64,000 nt of DNA from Haloactinomyces albus (GCF_031458135.1 NZ_JAVDXW010000001.1:2666001-2730000); one strand, 5' to 3'; numbered from the stretch's first letter, positions 7,840 to 17,666 are shown. The notes: generated by a model not told the origin, from the letters alone. Translations and numbers: made by a program.

Positions 7840-8844
7840 ATGGCGGACGCGAGAGTGATTCCGCTGCATCCGGAGAACGGGAGCGCGGCGCGGCCCGCCG
7901 ACCGGGGCGACAGCGGGCGTGGCTCGTCGGTGTCGCATTCGCGGAGCTCGCCGGATTCCGGCGACGAGTCGCGCGACGAGTCGGCATCGCAGGACGGTCC
8001 GGGATCGTGGGATGAAACCGTTGCGGACGCATTGGCGTTCGCACGCCGCCGGGTGCTCGGTGACTACGAGGTCGACGAATTCGGGTTCGACCCCGAACTG
8101 ACGGACCATCTTTTCCTGCCTTCCTTGCGGCCGTTCTACGAGAAGTGGTTCCGCGTGGAAGCGATGGGCCTGCACAATATTCCCGCCGAATCGGGTGCCC
8201 TGGTGGTCGCCAATCATTCGGGAACACTGCCGTGGGACGCGTTGATGACCACGGTCGCCCTGCGGGACCACCATTCCGCCGCACGGCAGTTGCGGATGCT
8301 GGGGGCCGACCTGGTGTTCCGGATGCCGGTCGTCGGTGCGCTGGCCCGCAAAACGGGACAGACACTGGCGTGCAATCCGGACGCCGAACGCCTGTTGCGC
8401 GGTGGCGAGCTCGTAGGAGTATGGCCGGAAGGGTTCAAGGGGATCGGGAAACCCTTTCGGGATCGTTACAAGCTGCAGAGGTTCGGCCGTGGCGGATTCG
8501 TCTCGGCGGCGATACGGACCGGTGTTCCGATCATTCCGTGCTCGATTGTCGGTGCGGAGGAAATCTATCCGAAGCTCGCCGACATCAAGCCCGTCGCACG
8601 GTTGCTGGGACTGCCTTACTTCCCGGTGACACCACTGTTCCCGCACTTCGGGCCGCTGGGCACGGTGCCGCTTCCCTCGAAGTGGTACATCGAATTCGGT
8701 GAGCCGATCGAAACCGCGCCGTACCAGGAAGGCTCGGAGAATGATCCGATGCTGGTGTTCAACCTGAGTGATCAGGTCCGGGAAACGATCCAGGAAACCC
8801 TGTATCGGTTGTTGGCCCAGCGCCGGAACGTGTTCCTCGGTTGA
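7840..8844 (+). CDS. Lysophospholipid acyltransferase family protein (PlsC-type)
   Basis: 334 residues; start ATG 7840 preceded by GGGAGGA. After a disordered Ser/Asp-rich N-terminus of about 60 residues comes the PlsC-type catalytic motif NHSGTLPWD (NHxxxxD) and the substrate motif GVWPEGFKG, then PIIPCSIVGAEE. These motifs define glycerol-phosphate/lyso-lipid acyltransferases that move an acyl chain from acyl-CoA to a lipid acceptor at the inner membrane face. The acceptor is unknown; the Rv0502 relative is the nearest named gene in this synteny. It converges with the phosphatase gene downstream. Confidence 0.85.
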   Translation: MADARVIPLHPENGSAARPADRGDSGRGSSVSHSRSSPDSGDESRDESASQDGPGSWDETVADALAFARRRVLGDYEVDEFGFDPELTDHLFLPSLRPFYEKWFRVEAMGLHNIPAESGALVVANHSGTLPWDALMTTVALRDHHSAARQLRMLGADLVFRMPVVGALARKTGQTLACNPDAERLLRGGELVGVWPEGFKGIGKPFRDRYKLQRFGRGGFVSAAIRTGVPIIPCSIVGAEEIYPKLADIKPVARLLGLPYFPVTPLFPHFGPLGTVPLPSKWYIEFGEPIETAPYQEGSENDPMLVFNLSDQVRETIQETLYRLLAQRRNVFLG

Positions 8845-8902
8845 TCGCCCTGGGCTGATCGCACGGAGTTGATCGCATGAGGCTGACCGCGTGGGGCGGC
8901 CG

Positions 8903-9853
8903 CTACATGTAGTCGCGACGACGGTAGGCCAATCCCGCGGCGATCGCCCCGGCGACCGCTCCGGCACCGAGCATCGAGTGCATTCCGATCCGTGCGGCCT
9001 TCCGCCCGGTTCGGAAGTCGCGGATTTCCCATCCCCGTGACCGGGCGACATCGCGGAGGCGCTGGTCGGGATTGACGGCGACAGCGGTGCCCACCGCGGA
9101 CAGCATCGGGACATCATTGGACGAGTCGGAGTAGGCGGTGCAGCGCCGGAGATCCAGGCCCTCACTCGTGGCCAGCGCCCGCACGGCATGAGCCTTGGCC
9201 TTGCCGTGCAGCATCTCCCCGACGAGGCGCCCGGTGTAGAGCCCGTGCGAGCTTTCGGCCACGGTGCCCAGAGCGCCGGTGAGTCCGAGGCGACGCGCGA
9301 TGATCTGCGCCAGCTCGACGGGGGTGGCGGTGACGAGCCAAACCCGTTGACCCGCGTCGAGGTGCATCTGGGCGAGTGCCCGGGTACCCGCCCAGATGCG
9401 ATCCGCCATGAGTTCGTCGTAAATCTCCTCGCTGAGTTCGACCAGGTCGGCGACATCGCGCCCGGCGACGAAGGAGAGCGCCTGTTCGCGGCTGGCTTGC
9501 ACGTCCTCCAGATTCTCCTCGCCGCCGATCCTGAACTTGATCTGCTGCCACGCGAACCCCGCGAGATCCCCGGCCTTGAAGAACTTTCGTGCGGCCAGGC
9601 CTCGGGCGAAGTGGAAGAGGGAGGCGCCCATCATCATCGTGTTGTCGACATCGAAGAACGCGGCCGCGGTGAGGTCGGGTGGGGCGGTCAGTGAGCCGTC
9701 GAGTTCCGGAACCGCGGCGACGGCGGCTTCGGCCGACGCGTGACCCGCCAGTTTGGCGCTGTCGAGGGGGATCCCCTTGCTGGGTGCGGGCGCGCTTTCG
9801 CACGGTTGCTGACCGTGGTTCGCGCCATCGGCTGAGCTTTGCCGTGTCGGCAC
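8903..9853 (-). CDS. HAD-IB family hydrolase (SerB1-like phosphatase)
   Basis: 316 residues on the minus strand, GTG start preceded by GGGAGG. The HAD motif I is [11 protein letters not shown] (about residue 68), motif II lies in [10 protein letters not shown], and motif IV is [12 protein letters not shown] hydrophobic C-terminal segment ([15 protein letters not shown]) may anchor it to the membrane. HAD-IB enzymes include phosphoserine phosphatase, and the Rv0505c relative is called SerB1, but the long helical cap is closer to the HAD-IB group of unknown substrate. The first roughly 50 residues are low complexity, so the true start may be internal. Confidence 0.8.
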   Translation of the reverse strand: MPTRQSSADGANHGQQPCESAPAPSKGIPLDSAKLAGHASAEAAVAAVPELDGSLTAPPDLTAAAFFDVDNTMMMGASLFHFARGLAARKFFKAGDLAGFAWQQIKFRIGGEENLEDVQASREQALSFVAGRDVADLVELSEEIYDELMADRIWAGTRALAQMHLDAGQRVWLVTATPVELAQIIARRLGLTGALGTVAESSHGLYTGRLVGEMLHGKAKAHAVRALATSEGLDLRRCTAYSDSSNDVPMLSAVGTAVAVNPDQRLRDVARSRGWEIRDFRTGRKAARIGMHSMLGAGAVAGAIAAGLAYRRRDYM

Positions 9854-10061
9854 CGCCGCGCCTCCCGGTGTTCCTCCGGTGTTCCTTCGGGTCGGCCCTG
9901 GAGTCCAGGTCCGGTGACCAGGCTACTGATCATTGCTCAGCGGCCCGGTCGACAGACTCCTAGCTTAGAACCTGTAGCCGGTTTGATTGTTGACCCAAGC
10001 TGAATGTGGAGTGTTGTGTCGGTACGGCGCGCTCCGCGACCCGTGTGCCTGCTCGAGCTCC

Positions 10062-10760
10062 TCATCCCATGTCGTGGGGGAGTATGTGGGCGAGCCTGCG
10101 AATGGCACGGTGCTGGAGGGCTTTGATCGCCCCTTCGTTGCGCTGCATGATCTCGGCGGTCTCGGTGACGGAGAGACCTCGGAGAAATCGGAGTCGGATG
10201 CATTCGCGCTGATCCGGGTTGAGTTGTCGGACGCAGTTCAGCAGTTCCTCGTGCGCGGCTTCGGCCAGGACCTGCTGTTCGGGGCCGAGCTCGTGGGAGC
10301 GGGCGGTGGGCGAGGTGTCGATGAGCTCGGAAGTGGGGACTTCGAGCCGGTTCCGGCTGGATTTGACGTGGTCGAGGACGAGGTTCTTGGCGATGGTGAT
10401 GAACCAGGCGGCGACATCGCGACCCTGGTAGCTGACGGAGGTGATTCGCCGGAGGGCACGCAGGAAGGTTTCGCTGGTGATGTCCTCGGCAAGGCAGGGA
10501 TCACCGACCCGGGGCAGCACGTAGCGATAGATCAGCGGAGCGTACTGGCTGTAGAGCTGTCCGAACGCGCTGCTGTCACCGCCCTGGGCGGCTCGGACGT
10601 GCGCCCAGGTGTCCGCGGGGATGTTGGGTTCGTGGTGCTGGGCAGCCGTTCTGGTCACGGCGGGGGTGGTGGCCGGAGGACGGTGTCCGCTGCTTCGAGC
10701 GGCGGTGTGCCGGGGACTGAGCCGTACGGGGGGAGGGCCGAGGGTGTCGGGGGCGGTCAT
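10062..10760 (-). CDS. BldN-type ECF RNA polymerase sigma factor
   Basis: 232 residues. Region 2 (AFGQLYSQYAPLIYRYVLPR, AEDITSETFLRALRRI, GRDVAAWFITIAKNLVLDH) and region 4 (LRGLSVTETAEIMQRNEGAI, then LQHRAIRRLAHILP) match Streptomyces BldN almost motif for motif, including KSSRNRLEVPTSELID between them. BldN is known to be made with an N-terminal extension that is removed; here about 45 Pro/Thr/Arg-rich residues precede region 2. In Streptomyces bldN also lies beside the glutaredoxin, rex and hem genes, so this is probably the orthologue. No RsbN-like anti-sigma gene is seen in the 208 nt downstream. Confidence 0.85.
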   Translation of the reverse strand: MTAPDTLGPPPVRLSPRHTAARSSGHRPPATTPAVTRTAAQHHEPNIPADTWAHVRAAQGGDSSAFGQLYSQYAPLIYRYVLPRVGDPCLAEDITSETFLRALRRITSVSYQGRDVAAWFITIAKNLVLDHVKSSRNRLEVPTSELIDTSPTARSHELGPEQQVLAEAAHEELLNCVRQLNPDQRECIRLRFLRGLSVTETAEIMQRNEGAIKALQHRAIRRLAHILPHDMG

Positions 10761-11167
10761 TGGCTCGCACCGCCTTCCACCAGGGTGGAGCCTCGAGCCC
10801 GCCGGAGTGGTGCGTGTGCGGGCGAGCGTCGTAACGCTGCTTGGCGGTGAACCGTGGCCTGGAGCATGTGCTGGTCCCTGGAGTCTTCGGATGCGGACGT
10901 GCGGGCCTGGGCGGCATCGGGTACAGGTCGTCGGGTTCGGCGAGCATACGTGTTGTTACTCCTCGGTAGGTAGTGTCTGAGCGGCATGGATTCGCTCCGT
11001 CTCGGGATGAGGGCGCTTCGTGGTCCGGCCGCACTGTGCTGACCGGTGATTTCGGCCACTTCCTCGGGCGGTGTCCGGTGCGTGATTTTTCGGCTCCGCA
11101 CATGCGCGGGAAATGCCCACCGGCCTCGGTGGACAATGACGGGGACGAGCGATGAGTGAGGATGGCG
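10761..11167. other. 407-bp gap between the divergent sigma factor and glutaredoxin genes
   Basis: This region must hold promoters for the sigma gene (minus) and the glutaredoxin (plus), but no convincing -35/-10 pair was found. On the minus strand an open frame starts at 10947 behind GAGGAG and runs out of frame into the sigma gene to 10576. It has fair third-position GC but overlaps the sigma N-terminus and shows no family features, so it is not called. Confidence 0.5.
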
Positions 11168-11413
11168 ATGAAGCCCGACCACGAGGTGACGCTGCTGGTC
11201 CGCGCGGACTGCCATGCGTGTGATGCGGCGGCCGCGGACATCCGACGGATCTGTGCCGAGCTGGAGGTTCCCTGGCACGCCGAGGATGTCGACTCCGACG
11301 CCGAGTTGCGGGCGGAGTACGGGGACCGCGTTCCGGTGATCCTGATCGATGGCGAGGAGCACGGGTACTGGGCGGTGGAGGAACAGCGTTTCCGGGCGGC
11401 GCTGCGCCGGTGA
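11168..11413 (+). CDS. Glutaredoxin family protein
   Basis: 81 residues, the typical size of the small actinobacterial glutaredoxin-like proteins. A thioredoxin fold starts at once: EVTLLVRADCHAC, with a CHAC (CxxC) redox pair at residues 15 and 18, then VDSDAELRAEYGDRVPVILID with the cis-proline loop. In-frame starts also exist at 11156 (GTG) and 11162 (ATG); 11168 is chosen because GAGG lies 6 nt upstream. It precedes rex and hemA, as in Streptomyces and as Rv0508 in mycobacteria. Its electron donor and target are unknown. Confidence 0.85.
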   Translation: MKPDHEVTLLVRADCHACDAAAADIRRICAELEVPWHAEDVDSDAELRAEYGDRVPVILIDGEEHGYWAVEEQRFRAALRR

Positions 11414-11507
11414 CCGGGTGCCCGCTTCTTTTTGGCACGTCGAGGGCTTCTCGGGGATGATGCCGGAGGAAGGTTGTGGGGCCGGCAACTCGCCTCCGCT
11501 GCTGACT

Positions 11508-11536
11508 TTGTGCATACGTTCACAAATAGCTACGGT
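11508..11536 (+). promoter_or_regulatory. rex-hem promoter (-35 TTGTGC, 17 bp, -10 TACGGT) overlapped by a Rex operator
   Basis: The 18-bp sequence TTGTGCATACGTTCACAA (11508-11525) differs from the Rex consensus TTGTGAANNNNTTCACAA at one position. Its first six bases serve as a -35, and TACGGT (11531-11536) follows after a 17-bp spacer, so a bound Rex dimer would cover the promoter. The arrangement predicts autorepression of rex and co-repression of hemACD when NADH/NAD+ is low, relieved when NADH rises. AGCTACGGTGG is duplicated (11528-11538 and 11555-11565). Confidence 0.8.
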
Positions 11537-11781
11537 GGGCGGGGTCGGTTGCCGAGCTACGGTGGTAACCCCATCGGGTGAGCAGGGCCGGTGCTGGTCG
11601 TGCACGTTGCGGCATCATGGCTGGTGTGGCCGGTGTGGTCGCCTGCCGTTGTTATCGCAAAGCAGGTGATCGGACGTGCGAGGCCGGGCTGCGACGGCAG
11701 GCATTCCGGTGGCGGACATTGCGAGGCAGGGATTCCGGCCGAGTACGGGCGAAGTAGTAAGCGGGGCAAGGGAGAGCCAGC
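11537..11781 (+). other. About 240-nt leader between the rex promoter and rex
   Basis: If transcription starts about 7 nt after TACGGT, the rex mRNA has a long leader. It contains a second TACGGT hexamer (11558-11563) and a 64-codon open frame from GTG 11591 whose TGA overlaps the rex GTG (GTGA at 11782-11785). The putative peptide has a hydrophobic start and a basic end but no known domain. No riboswitch class was recognised. Confidence 0.4.
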
Positions 11782-12651
11782 GTGACGGCCCATGGAGAGG
11801 GCATGGCCGACGACGATGCGGGAGCCACTGCGGACGTCTCGTCGGCGTCGCGGCAGTCGCCCGGGGAGGCCGACGAGCCCGAAGTCAGGGAGCGTGCCCG
11901 GGTGATTCCGGAAGCGGCCGTAGCGCGGCTTGCGGTGTACCTGCGGGTGTTGTCCGGTCTGGCCGACCGGGATGTGAGCACGGTCTCCAGCGAGGAACTG
12001 GCGGTTGCCGCGGGAGTGAACTCGGCCAAGCTCCGCAAGGACTTGTCCTACATCGGCTCGTACGGCACGCGCGGAGTCGGCTACGAGGTGGCGGTGCTGA
12101 TCGGGCAGATCGAGCGCACGCTCGGGCTGACCCGCAAGCACAGCGTTGCCGTGGTGGGTATCGGCAACCTCGGTCACGCGCTCGCCAACTATGGGGGCTT
12201 CCCGAGCCGGGGCTTTCCCGTGTCGGCCCTGTTCGACCTCGACCAGGACTTGATGGGGGTGCCGGTGGGAGGCATCCCGGTCGATCACATCGACGACATC
12301 GTCGAGGTGTGCACCGAGCGCGAGATCACCATCGGAGCGATCGCCACTCCCGCGAAAGGCGCCCAGGAGGTGTGTGATCGTTTGGTGGAAGCCGGCGTGA
12401 CATGCATCCTGAACTTCGCGCCCGTTGTTCTGCAGGTCCCGGAGGAGGTCGAAGTGCGCAAGGTCGACCTGGCCGTGGAGATGCAGATCCTGTCGTTCCA
12501 CGTTGCCCGCCGTGGGCAGGGAGGGTCGGGGATGCCCGAGCCGGAGGTGTCCAAGAACGAAGCGGATGGTGACGATGCCGCGACAACGGCAGCGAACCAC
12601 CGCATGAATACCGGGGTCGACCCGGTGGACGGGATGGTGGTTCGGCCGTGA
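11782..12651 (+). CDS. rex: Redox-sensing transcriptional repressor Rex
   Basis: 289 residues; GTG start behind AAGGGAG. Rex binds DNA when NAD+ dominates and leaves it when NADH rises. The winged-helix domain runs from about residue 35 ([17 protein letters not shown], then [20 protein letters not shown]) and includes the conserved [13 protein letters not shown]. The NAD(H)-binding Rossmann domain starts at [14 protein letters not shown] Rex C-terminal domain-swap helix is represented by [18 protein letters not shown]. The N-terminal 34 and C-terminal 50 or so residues are extra hydrophilic tails. Its stop overlaps the hemA start, so rex is the first gene of the hem operon. Confidence 0.95.
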   Translation: MTAHGEGMADDDAGATADVSSASRQSPGEADEPEVRERARVIPEAAVARLAVYLRVLSGLADRDVSTVSSEELAVAAGVNSAKLRKDLSYIGSYGTRGVGYEVAVLIGQIERTLGLTRKHSVAVVGIGNLGHALANYGGFPSRGFPVSALFDLDQDLMGVPVGGIPVDHIDDIVEVCTEREITIGAIATPAKGAQEVCDRLVEAGVTCILNFAPVVLQVPEEVEVRKVDLAVEMQILSFHVARRGQGGSGMPEPEVSKNEADGDDAATTAANHRMNTGVDPVDGMVVRP

Positions 12652-14066
12652 ACCTGCTCACCATCGGACTGTCACACAACAGCGCTCCGGTGCGGGTGCT
12701 GGAGCGTGTGTCGGTCGGTGCGGACGACGTCACCAAGCTCCTGGACGAGCTGCTGCACAGCGAGAACATCACCGAGGCGTTCCTGGTCTCGACCTGCAAT
12801 CGGGTGGAGATCCATGCCGTTGCCGAGACCTTCCACGGCGGCCTGGACGATGCGACCGCCGTGCTCTCCCGGTACTCCGGTTTCGACGTTTCCGAGCTGG
12901 CCGACCACCTGTACGTCTACTACGCGGGCGCCGCGGTCGAGCACCTGTTCTCGGTGGCTGCGGGACTGGACTCGATGGTGGTCGGCGAGGCCCAGATCCT
13001 GGGACAGCTCCGGCAGGCCTACGGTGTCGCCGACGAGGCGGGCACCGTGGGAAAGACACTGCACGAACTGGCTCAGCAGGCCCTGCGGGTCGGCAAGCGC
13101 ATCCACGCCGAGACCGGGATCGACTCCGCGGGAGCCTCGGTGGTCTCGGAAGCGCTCTCCGATGCCGAGTCGCTGCTCGGTAGCGTGGCAGGGCGCAGTG
13201 CGTTGCTGGTCGGCGCGGGCTCGATGGGGGCGCTGGCCGCGGCACAGCTCAAGCGTTCCGGCATCGGGGAGATGGTGATCGCGAACCGCACCGCCGCGAA
13301 CGGTGAGCGGCTTGCGAACTCCTTGCGGGAAGAGGGAGTCGAGGCGCGGACCGTCTCACTGTCCGACCTGCCCTCCGTACTGGCCACCGCGGACCTGGTC
13401 GTGACCTGCACCGGCGCTGTCGGCGCGGTGGTGACGGCCGATGTGGTTTCCGAGGCACTGCCCGCTCGGGCGGAAGATCCCCCGCTGCTGTTCTGCGACC
13501 TCGGGCTTCCCCGGGACACCGCTGCGGATGTGGCCGAACTGCCCGGCGTGACCGTGGTGGACCTGGAAGCTCTTCAGCAGCGGCTGGCCGAGCAGAACGG
13601 CATCAGTGAGTCCGACCATGCGACACGGATCGTCACCGAGGAAGTGCGGTCCTACCTGGCCGCTCAGCGGTCCGCCGAAGTGACTCCGACGGTGACGGCG
13701 TTGCGGCGGCGTGCCGCCGAAGTGGTCGACGCCGAACTCCTGCGGCTGGACTCCCGGCTGCCCGAGCTGGATGGTGAGGTGCGCGAGGAGTTCACGCGCA
13801 CCGTTCGCCGCGTGGTGGACAAGCTGCTGCACGCCCCGACGGTCCGGGTCAAACAACTCGCATCGGTACCGGGCGGCTCCGGCTACGCCGACGCTCTTCG
13901 TGAGCTATTCGAACTCGATCCGCAGACCGCCGCGGTCATCGGCACTCCGGCTGCCGACGATGCGCAGAAGTCGAGCCAGCCGACGGCGTCCGTTTCGCAG
14001 GCTCAGTCGCCCCGGACCTCCGCGGTGCTGCGTGATCGTCCGGAACAGGACGGTGAGGACCGTTGA
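12648..14066 (+). CDS. hemA: Glutamyl-tRNA reductase
   Basis: 472 residues. It reduces glutamyl-tRNA(Glu) to glutamate-1-semialdehyde, the first committed step of C5-route tetrapyrrole synthesis. The catalytic cysteine is C50 in [10 protein letters not shown], at the canonical position. The substrate region has [19 protein letters not shown], and the NADPH domain has [15 protein letters not shown]-terminal helical dimerisation domain follows, then an unconserved tail of about 45 residues. GTG start overlaps the rex stop as GTGA, and its stop overlaps hemC as TTGA, showing tight translational coupling. Confidence 0.97.
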   Translation: MNLLTIGLSHNSAPVRVLERVSVGADDVTKLLDELLHSENITEAFLVSTCNRVEIHAVAETFHGGLDDATAVLSRYSGFDVSELADHLYVYYAGAAVEHLFSVAAGLDSMVVGEAQILGQLRQAYGVADEAGTVGKTLHELAQQALRVGKRIHAETGIDSAGASVVSEALSDAESLLGSVAGRSALLVGAGSMGALAAAQLKRSGIGEMVIANRTAANGERLANSLREEGVEARTVSLSDLPSVLATADLVVTCTGAVGAVVTADVVSEALPARAEDPPLLFCDLGLPRDTAADVAELPGVTVVDLEALQQRLAEQNGISESDHATRIVTEEVRSYLAAQRSAEVTPTVTALRRRAAEVVDAELLRLDSRLPELDGEVREEFTRTVRRVVDKLLHAPTVRVKQLASVPGGSGYADALRELFELDPQTAAVIGTPAADDAQKSSQPTASVSQAQSPRTSAVLRDRPEQDGEDR

Positions 14067-14998
14067 ACAAGACCCTTCGTATCGGCACCAGGGGCAGCGC
14101 CTTGGCAATGGCGCAGAGCTCCACGGTGGCCGAGGCATTGGAGCGCGCCGGCTACGCCACCGAGATGGTCCGGGTTTCCACGCCCGGTGACCGTTCTCAG
14201 GCACCGATCACCGAGATCGGTGTCGGTGTGTTCACATCCGCACTGCGGGAGGCTCTCGCCAACGGCGAGGTCGATGTCGCGGTGCACTCCTTCAAGGACC
14301 TGCCGACCGCGCCGGACCCCCGGCTGTCGCTGGCTGCCGTGCCCGCTCGGGAGGACCCGAGGGACGCACTGGTGGCCCGGGACGGTCTGACGCTCGGCGA
14401 ATTGCCCCCGGGCTCCGCTGTGGGCACCGGTTCGCCGCGCCGCGCCAGCCAGCTCGAAGCTCTGGGCTTCGGTCTGGAAGTGCGCGGTATCCGTGGCAAC
14501 GTGGACACCCGGATGCGCAAGGTGACGGACGGTGAATTCGACGCCGTCGTGCTCGCCCGCGCCGGGCTGGCCCGTGTGGGCCGGCTCGAGGTGATCACTG
14601 AATCGCTCGATCCACTGCAGATGCTGCCCGCGCCCGCTCAGGGTGCGCTGGCAGTGGAATGTCGCGTCGAGGACGTGGACACCGAGCACCTGCTGCAGTC
14701 CGTCATGGACGATTCGGCCAGCCGCGCCGCGGTGGCCGCCGAGCGCGCCATGCTGGCCGCGCTCGAGGCCGGCTGCAGTGCGCCTGTCGGTGCGCTGGCC
14801 GGAGTGGTGGAGGACCTCGACGAGGACGGTCGCGTGGCGCAGCGATTGTCCATGCGTGGGGTGGTGGCAACCGACGACAACGAGTTGCTGCGTGCCTCCG
14901 CCACTGGTGAGACGACCGCCGCTGAGCAACTGGGCCGTGATGTGGCCGACCAGTTGCTCGATGCCCGGGCCGCTTTGCTCAGCGGCCCCGGGCAGTAG
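14063..14998 (+). CDS. hemC: Hydroxymethylbilane synthase (porphobilinogen deaminase)
   Basis: 311 residues; TTG start overlapping the hemA stop. It joins four porphobilinogens into hydroxymethylbilane. The start [14 protein letters not shown], the catalytic SFKDLPT, the arginine-rich [11 protein letters not shown] and [12 protein letters not shown], and the cofactor-attachment cysteine C238 in [10 protein letters not shown] are all present. Length and motif order are standard. The TTG start is rare, but no nearby ATG or GTG would keep the N-terminal strand, so it is accepted. Confidence 0.97.
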   Translation: MNKTLRIGTRGSALAMAQSSTVAEALERAGYATEMVRVSTPGDRSQAPITEIGVGVFTSALREALANGEVDVAVHSFKDLPTAPDPRLSLAAVPAREDPRDALVARDGLTLGELPPGSAVGTGSPRRASQLEALGFGLEVRGIRGNVDTRMRKVTDGEFDAVVLARAGLARVGRLEVITESLDPLQMLPAPAQGALAVECRVEDVDTEHLLQSVMDDSASRAAVAAERAMLAALEAGCSAPVGALAGVVEDLDEDGRVAQRLSMRGVVATDDNELLRASATGETTAAEQLGRDVADQLLDARAALLSGPGQ

Positions 14999-15016
14999 TT
15001 GATGGGGAGTGCCTTG

Positions 15017-16549
15017 ATGACCCGAGCACGTAATACCCCCGGACGAGTTGCTTTCGTGGGATCCGGTCCCGGCGATACGGGACTGCTCACCGTTCGGGCC
15101 CGGCATCTGCTCACGCACGCTTCGCTCGTGGTGACCGATCCGGATGTTCCCGCCGACGTGGTCGGCCTGGCAGACGAGGGTGCCGAGGTGCGTCCTGCCG
15201 TGGGCGATCCGGCGGATGTGGCAGGCAACCTGGCCACCGAGGCGAAGACCGGGCGCCCTGTGGTGCGTCTCGTGGCGGGCGATCCGCTGACCGCCGATGC
15301 GGTGGTTCGCGAGGTTCGTGCCGTGTCCGAGACCGATGTGGCGTTCGACGTGGTTCCCGGCGTCGCGGCCGGTACCGCGGTACCCACGTATGCCGGTGTG
15401 GCGCTCGGCGCGGTACGCACCGAGGTCGATGTGCGTGGCGAGGTGGACTGGGCGGCAGTGGCCGCCGTTTCGGGGACGGTGGTGCTGCACGCGACGGGGA
15501 CTCACCTGGCGGAGGCGGCATCATCGCTGGTGGAGCACGGCCTCGCGCCGCAGACACCGGTCGCGGTGACCGCCTCGGGGACGACGGTCTCCCAGCGCAC
15601 GATCGATACCACGCTGGCTTCGCTGGCCGCCGATGCCGGGGAACTGCAGGGCCCCCTGGTGGTCACGATCGGGGACGCCGCGGGAAGCCGCAAGGGACTG
15701 TCCTGGTGGGAGTCCCGCGCGCTGTACGGCTGGAAGGTCCTGGTGCCGCGCACCAAGGAGCAGGCCGGATCGATGAGTGAGCGGCTGTGGTCGCACGGTG
15801 CCGTCTCGCACGAGGTCCCGACGATCTCGGTGGAACCGCCGCGCAGTCCGGCGCAGATGGAGCGCGCGGTCAAGGGCCTGGTGGACGGCCGTTACCAGTG
15901 GATCGTGTTCACCTCGACCAATGCCGTACGCGCGGTGTGGGAGAAGTTCCACGAGTTCGGTCTGGACGCGCGTGCCTTCTCCGGCGTCAAGATCGCGTGC
16001 GTGGGCGAGGCCACGGCCGACAAGGTGCGTTCGTTCGGCATCACGCCGGAACTGCTGCCCTCCGGTGACCAGTCGAGCGAGGGATTGCTGCAGGACTTCC
16101 CGCCGCACGACGACGTGCTGGATCCCGTGGCCCGGGTGCTGCTGCCGCGCGCCGACATCGCCACCGAGACCCTGTCCGCAGGCCTCTCCGAGCGTGGCTG
16201 GGAGGTCGACGACGTGACCGCGTACCGGACGGTGCGTGCCGCGCCGCCGCCCGCCGAGACCCGAGAGATGATCAAGAGTGGCGGGTTCGACGCGGTGTGC
16301 TTCACCTCGTCGTCGACGGTGCGCAATCTGGTCGGTATCGCCGGTAAGCCACACGCCCGCACTCTGGTGGCCTGCATCGGGCCGAACACGGCGGAGACGG
16401 CCAAGGAGTTCGGCCTGCGGGTCGATGTCCGGCCGGAGGTGGCCCAGGTTCCGGCGCTGGTGGATGCGCTGGCCGAGCACGCGGCCCGCCTGCGTGCCGA
16501 GGGTGCCTTGCCGCCGCCGAAGAAGGCCAAGCGCGCTCGGCGTTCCTGA
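15017..16549 (+). CDS. hemD: Fused uroporphyrinogen-III C-methyltransferase / uroporphyrinogen-III synthase
   Basis: 510 residues. ATG 15017 has GGGGAG 7 nt upstream and is preferred over 14999 (TTG) and 15002 (ATG). The N-terminal half is a CobA/SUMT-like tetrapyrrole methylase (VAFVGSGPGDTGLLTVRA, then VVRLVAGDPL and a VPGVAAG loop); the C-terminal half is HemD (KVLVPRTKEQAGSMSERL, IVFTSTNAVRAVWE, FTSSSTVRNLVGI). The fusion is common in actinobacteria. Whether the methylase half is active cannot be told: it has drifted more than the synthase half. A Lys/Arg-rich tail ends the protein. Confidence 0.92.
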   Translation: MTRARNTPGRVAFVGSGPGDTGLLTVRARHLLTHASLVVTDPDVPADVVGLADEGAEVRPAVGDPADVAGNLATEAKTGRPVVRLVAGDPLTADAVVREVRAVSETDVAFDVVPGVAAGTAVPTYAGVALGAVRTEVDVRGEVDWAAVAAVSGTVVLHATGTHLAEAASSLVEHGLAPQTPVAVTASGTTVSQRTIDTTLASLAADAGELQGPLVVTIGDAAGSRKGLSWWESRALYGWKVLVPRTKEQAGSMSERLWSHGAVSHEVPTISVEPPRSPAQMERAVKGLVDGRYQWIVFTSTNAVRAVWEKFHEFGLDARAFSGVKIACVGEATADKVRSFGITPELLPSGDQSSEGLLQDFPPHDDVLDPVARVLLPRADIATETLSAGLSERGWEVDDVTAYRTVRAAPPPAETREMIKSGGFDAVCFTSSSTVRNLVGIAGKPHARTLVACIGPNTAETAKEFGLRVDVRPEVAQVPALVDALAEHAARLRAEGALPPPKKAKRARRS

Positions 16550-16559
16550 GGACGCGCCC

Positions 16560-16593
16560 GGGTGGGGTGGGCGGGAGCACCGCCGCCCCACCC
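16560..16593 (+). terminator. GC-rich hairpin between hemD and hemB
   Basis: GGGTGGGG at 16560-16567 pairs with CCCCACCC at 16586-16593, with further pairing inside. There is no T-tract, so it may be a weak terminator or mRNA processing/stability element that separates hemB from rex-hemACD. Confidence 0.5.
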
Positions 16594-16663
16594 GATGCCG
16601 GTGGCCCGGTGGCAGTGATGTGGCCGAGGTCCTGTCACAAGCACCTCTTCGAGGAGTCTTCCC

Positions 16664-17665
16664 ATGTACCCGTCGCATCGTCCGCGCAGGCTGCGCCGCA
16701 ATGCTGCCGTGCGCCGGCTGGTCGGAGAGACGACCGTCGAACCCCGGCAGCTGGTGCTGCCGATGTTCGTCAAGGAAGGCGCTGCCGAGCCGACCCCGAT
16801 TCCTTCGATGCCGGGAGTGGTCCAGCACAGCCGGAACTCGCTGCGCAAGGCCGCGGTCGATGCGGTCGATGCCGGTGTCGGTGGCCTGATGCTGTTCGGC
16901 GTTCCCGAGCGGCGGGACGCGACCGGTTCCGGTGCCACCGACACCGATGGCATCCTCAACGTCGCGTTGCGGGATGTTGCCGCCGAGGTCGGTGACGCCA
17001 CGGTGTTGATGGCCGACACCTGCCTGGACGAGTTCACCGATCACGGCCACTGTGGGGTACTCGACGAGCACGGCACCGTCGACAACGACCGCACGCTGCG
17101 GTTGTATGGGCAGATGGCGCTGGCGCAGGCCACCTCGGGAGCTCACATGGTGGCGCCCAGCGGCATGATGGACGGGCAGGTCGGTGTGATCCGGGATTCG
17201 CTGGACGCGGCCGGCTTCACCGACACCTCGATCCTGGCCTACTCCGCCAAGTACGCCTCGGCCTTTTACGGTCCGTTCCGGGACGCGGTGGATTCCCAGC
17301 TCATCGGTGACCGCAAGACCTACCAGCAGGACCCGTCCAACGGCCGGGAGGCACTGCGGGAGACCGACCTGGATCTCGCCGAGGGCGCGGACATGGTGAT
17401 GGTCAAGCCCGCTCTGTCGTACTTGGACGTCATCCGGGAGGCCTCCGAGGTCGCCGATGTGCCTGTTGCCGCCTACCAGGTTTCCGGCGAGTATTCGATG
17501 ATCGAGGCGGCGGTGGGCAACGGCTGGCTGGATCGGCAGCGCACCGTCCTGGAGTCACTGACCTCGATCCGCCGTGCGGGGGCGGACATCGTCCTGACGT
17601 ACTGGGCGGCCGAGGCCGCACGGTGGCTCCGGCAGGAGCAGGGTACGGCGGAACGCGGAACCTGA
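16664..17665 (+). CDS. hemB: Delta-aminolevulinic acid dehydratase (porphobilinogen synthase)
   Basis: 333 residues. It condenses two 5-aminolevulinate molecules to porphobilinogen. The Schiff-base lysines are K196 (YSAKYAS) and K248 (MVKPALSY). The metal-site region reads [15 protein letters not shown], with cysteines and histidines as in Zn/Mg-dependent enzymes. The start [13 protein letters not shown] is typical of actinobacterial HemB. ATG follows GAGGAGT. It is 114 nt from hemD with a hairpin between, so it may be partly independently transcribed. Three membrane-protein genes follow closely. Confidence 0.97.
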   Translation: MYPSHRPRRLRRNAAVRRLVGETTVEPRQLVLPMFVKEGAAEPTPIPSMPGVVQHSRNSLRKAAVDAVDAGVGGLMLFGVPERRDATGSGATDTDGILNVALRDVAAEVGDATVLMADTCLDEFTDHGHCGVLDEHGTVDNDRTLRLYGQMALAQATSGAHMVAPSGMMDGQVGVIRDSLDAAGFTDTSILAYSAKYASAFYGPFRDAVDSQLIGDRKTYQQDPSNGREALRETDLDLAEGADMVMVKPALSYLDVIREASEVADVPVAAYQVSGEYSMIEAAVGNGWLDRQRTVLESLTSIRRAGADIVLTYWAAEAARWLRQEQGTAERGT

Positions 17666-17666
17666 C

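Noticed and set aside
10576-10947. 124-codon minus-strand frame starting behind GAGGAG and overlapping the BldN-type sigma gene
   Set aside because: It runs out of frame through the sigma N-terminus, has no family features, and the sigma frame shows the better codon bias.
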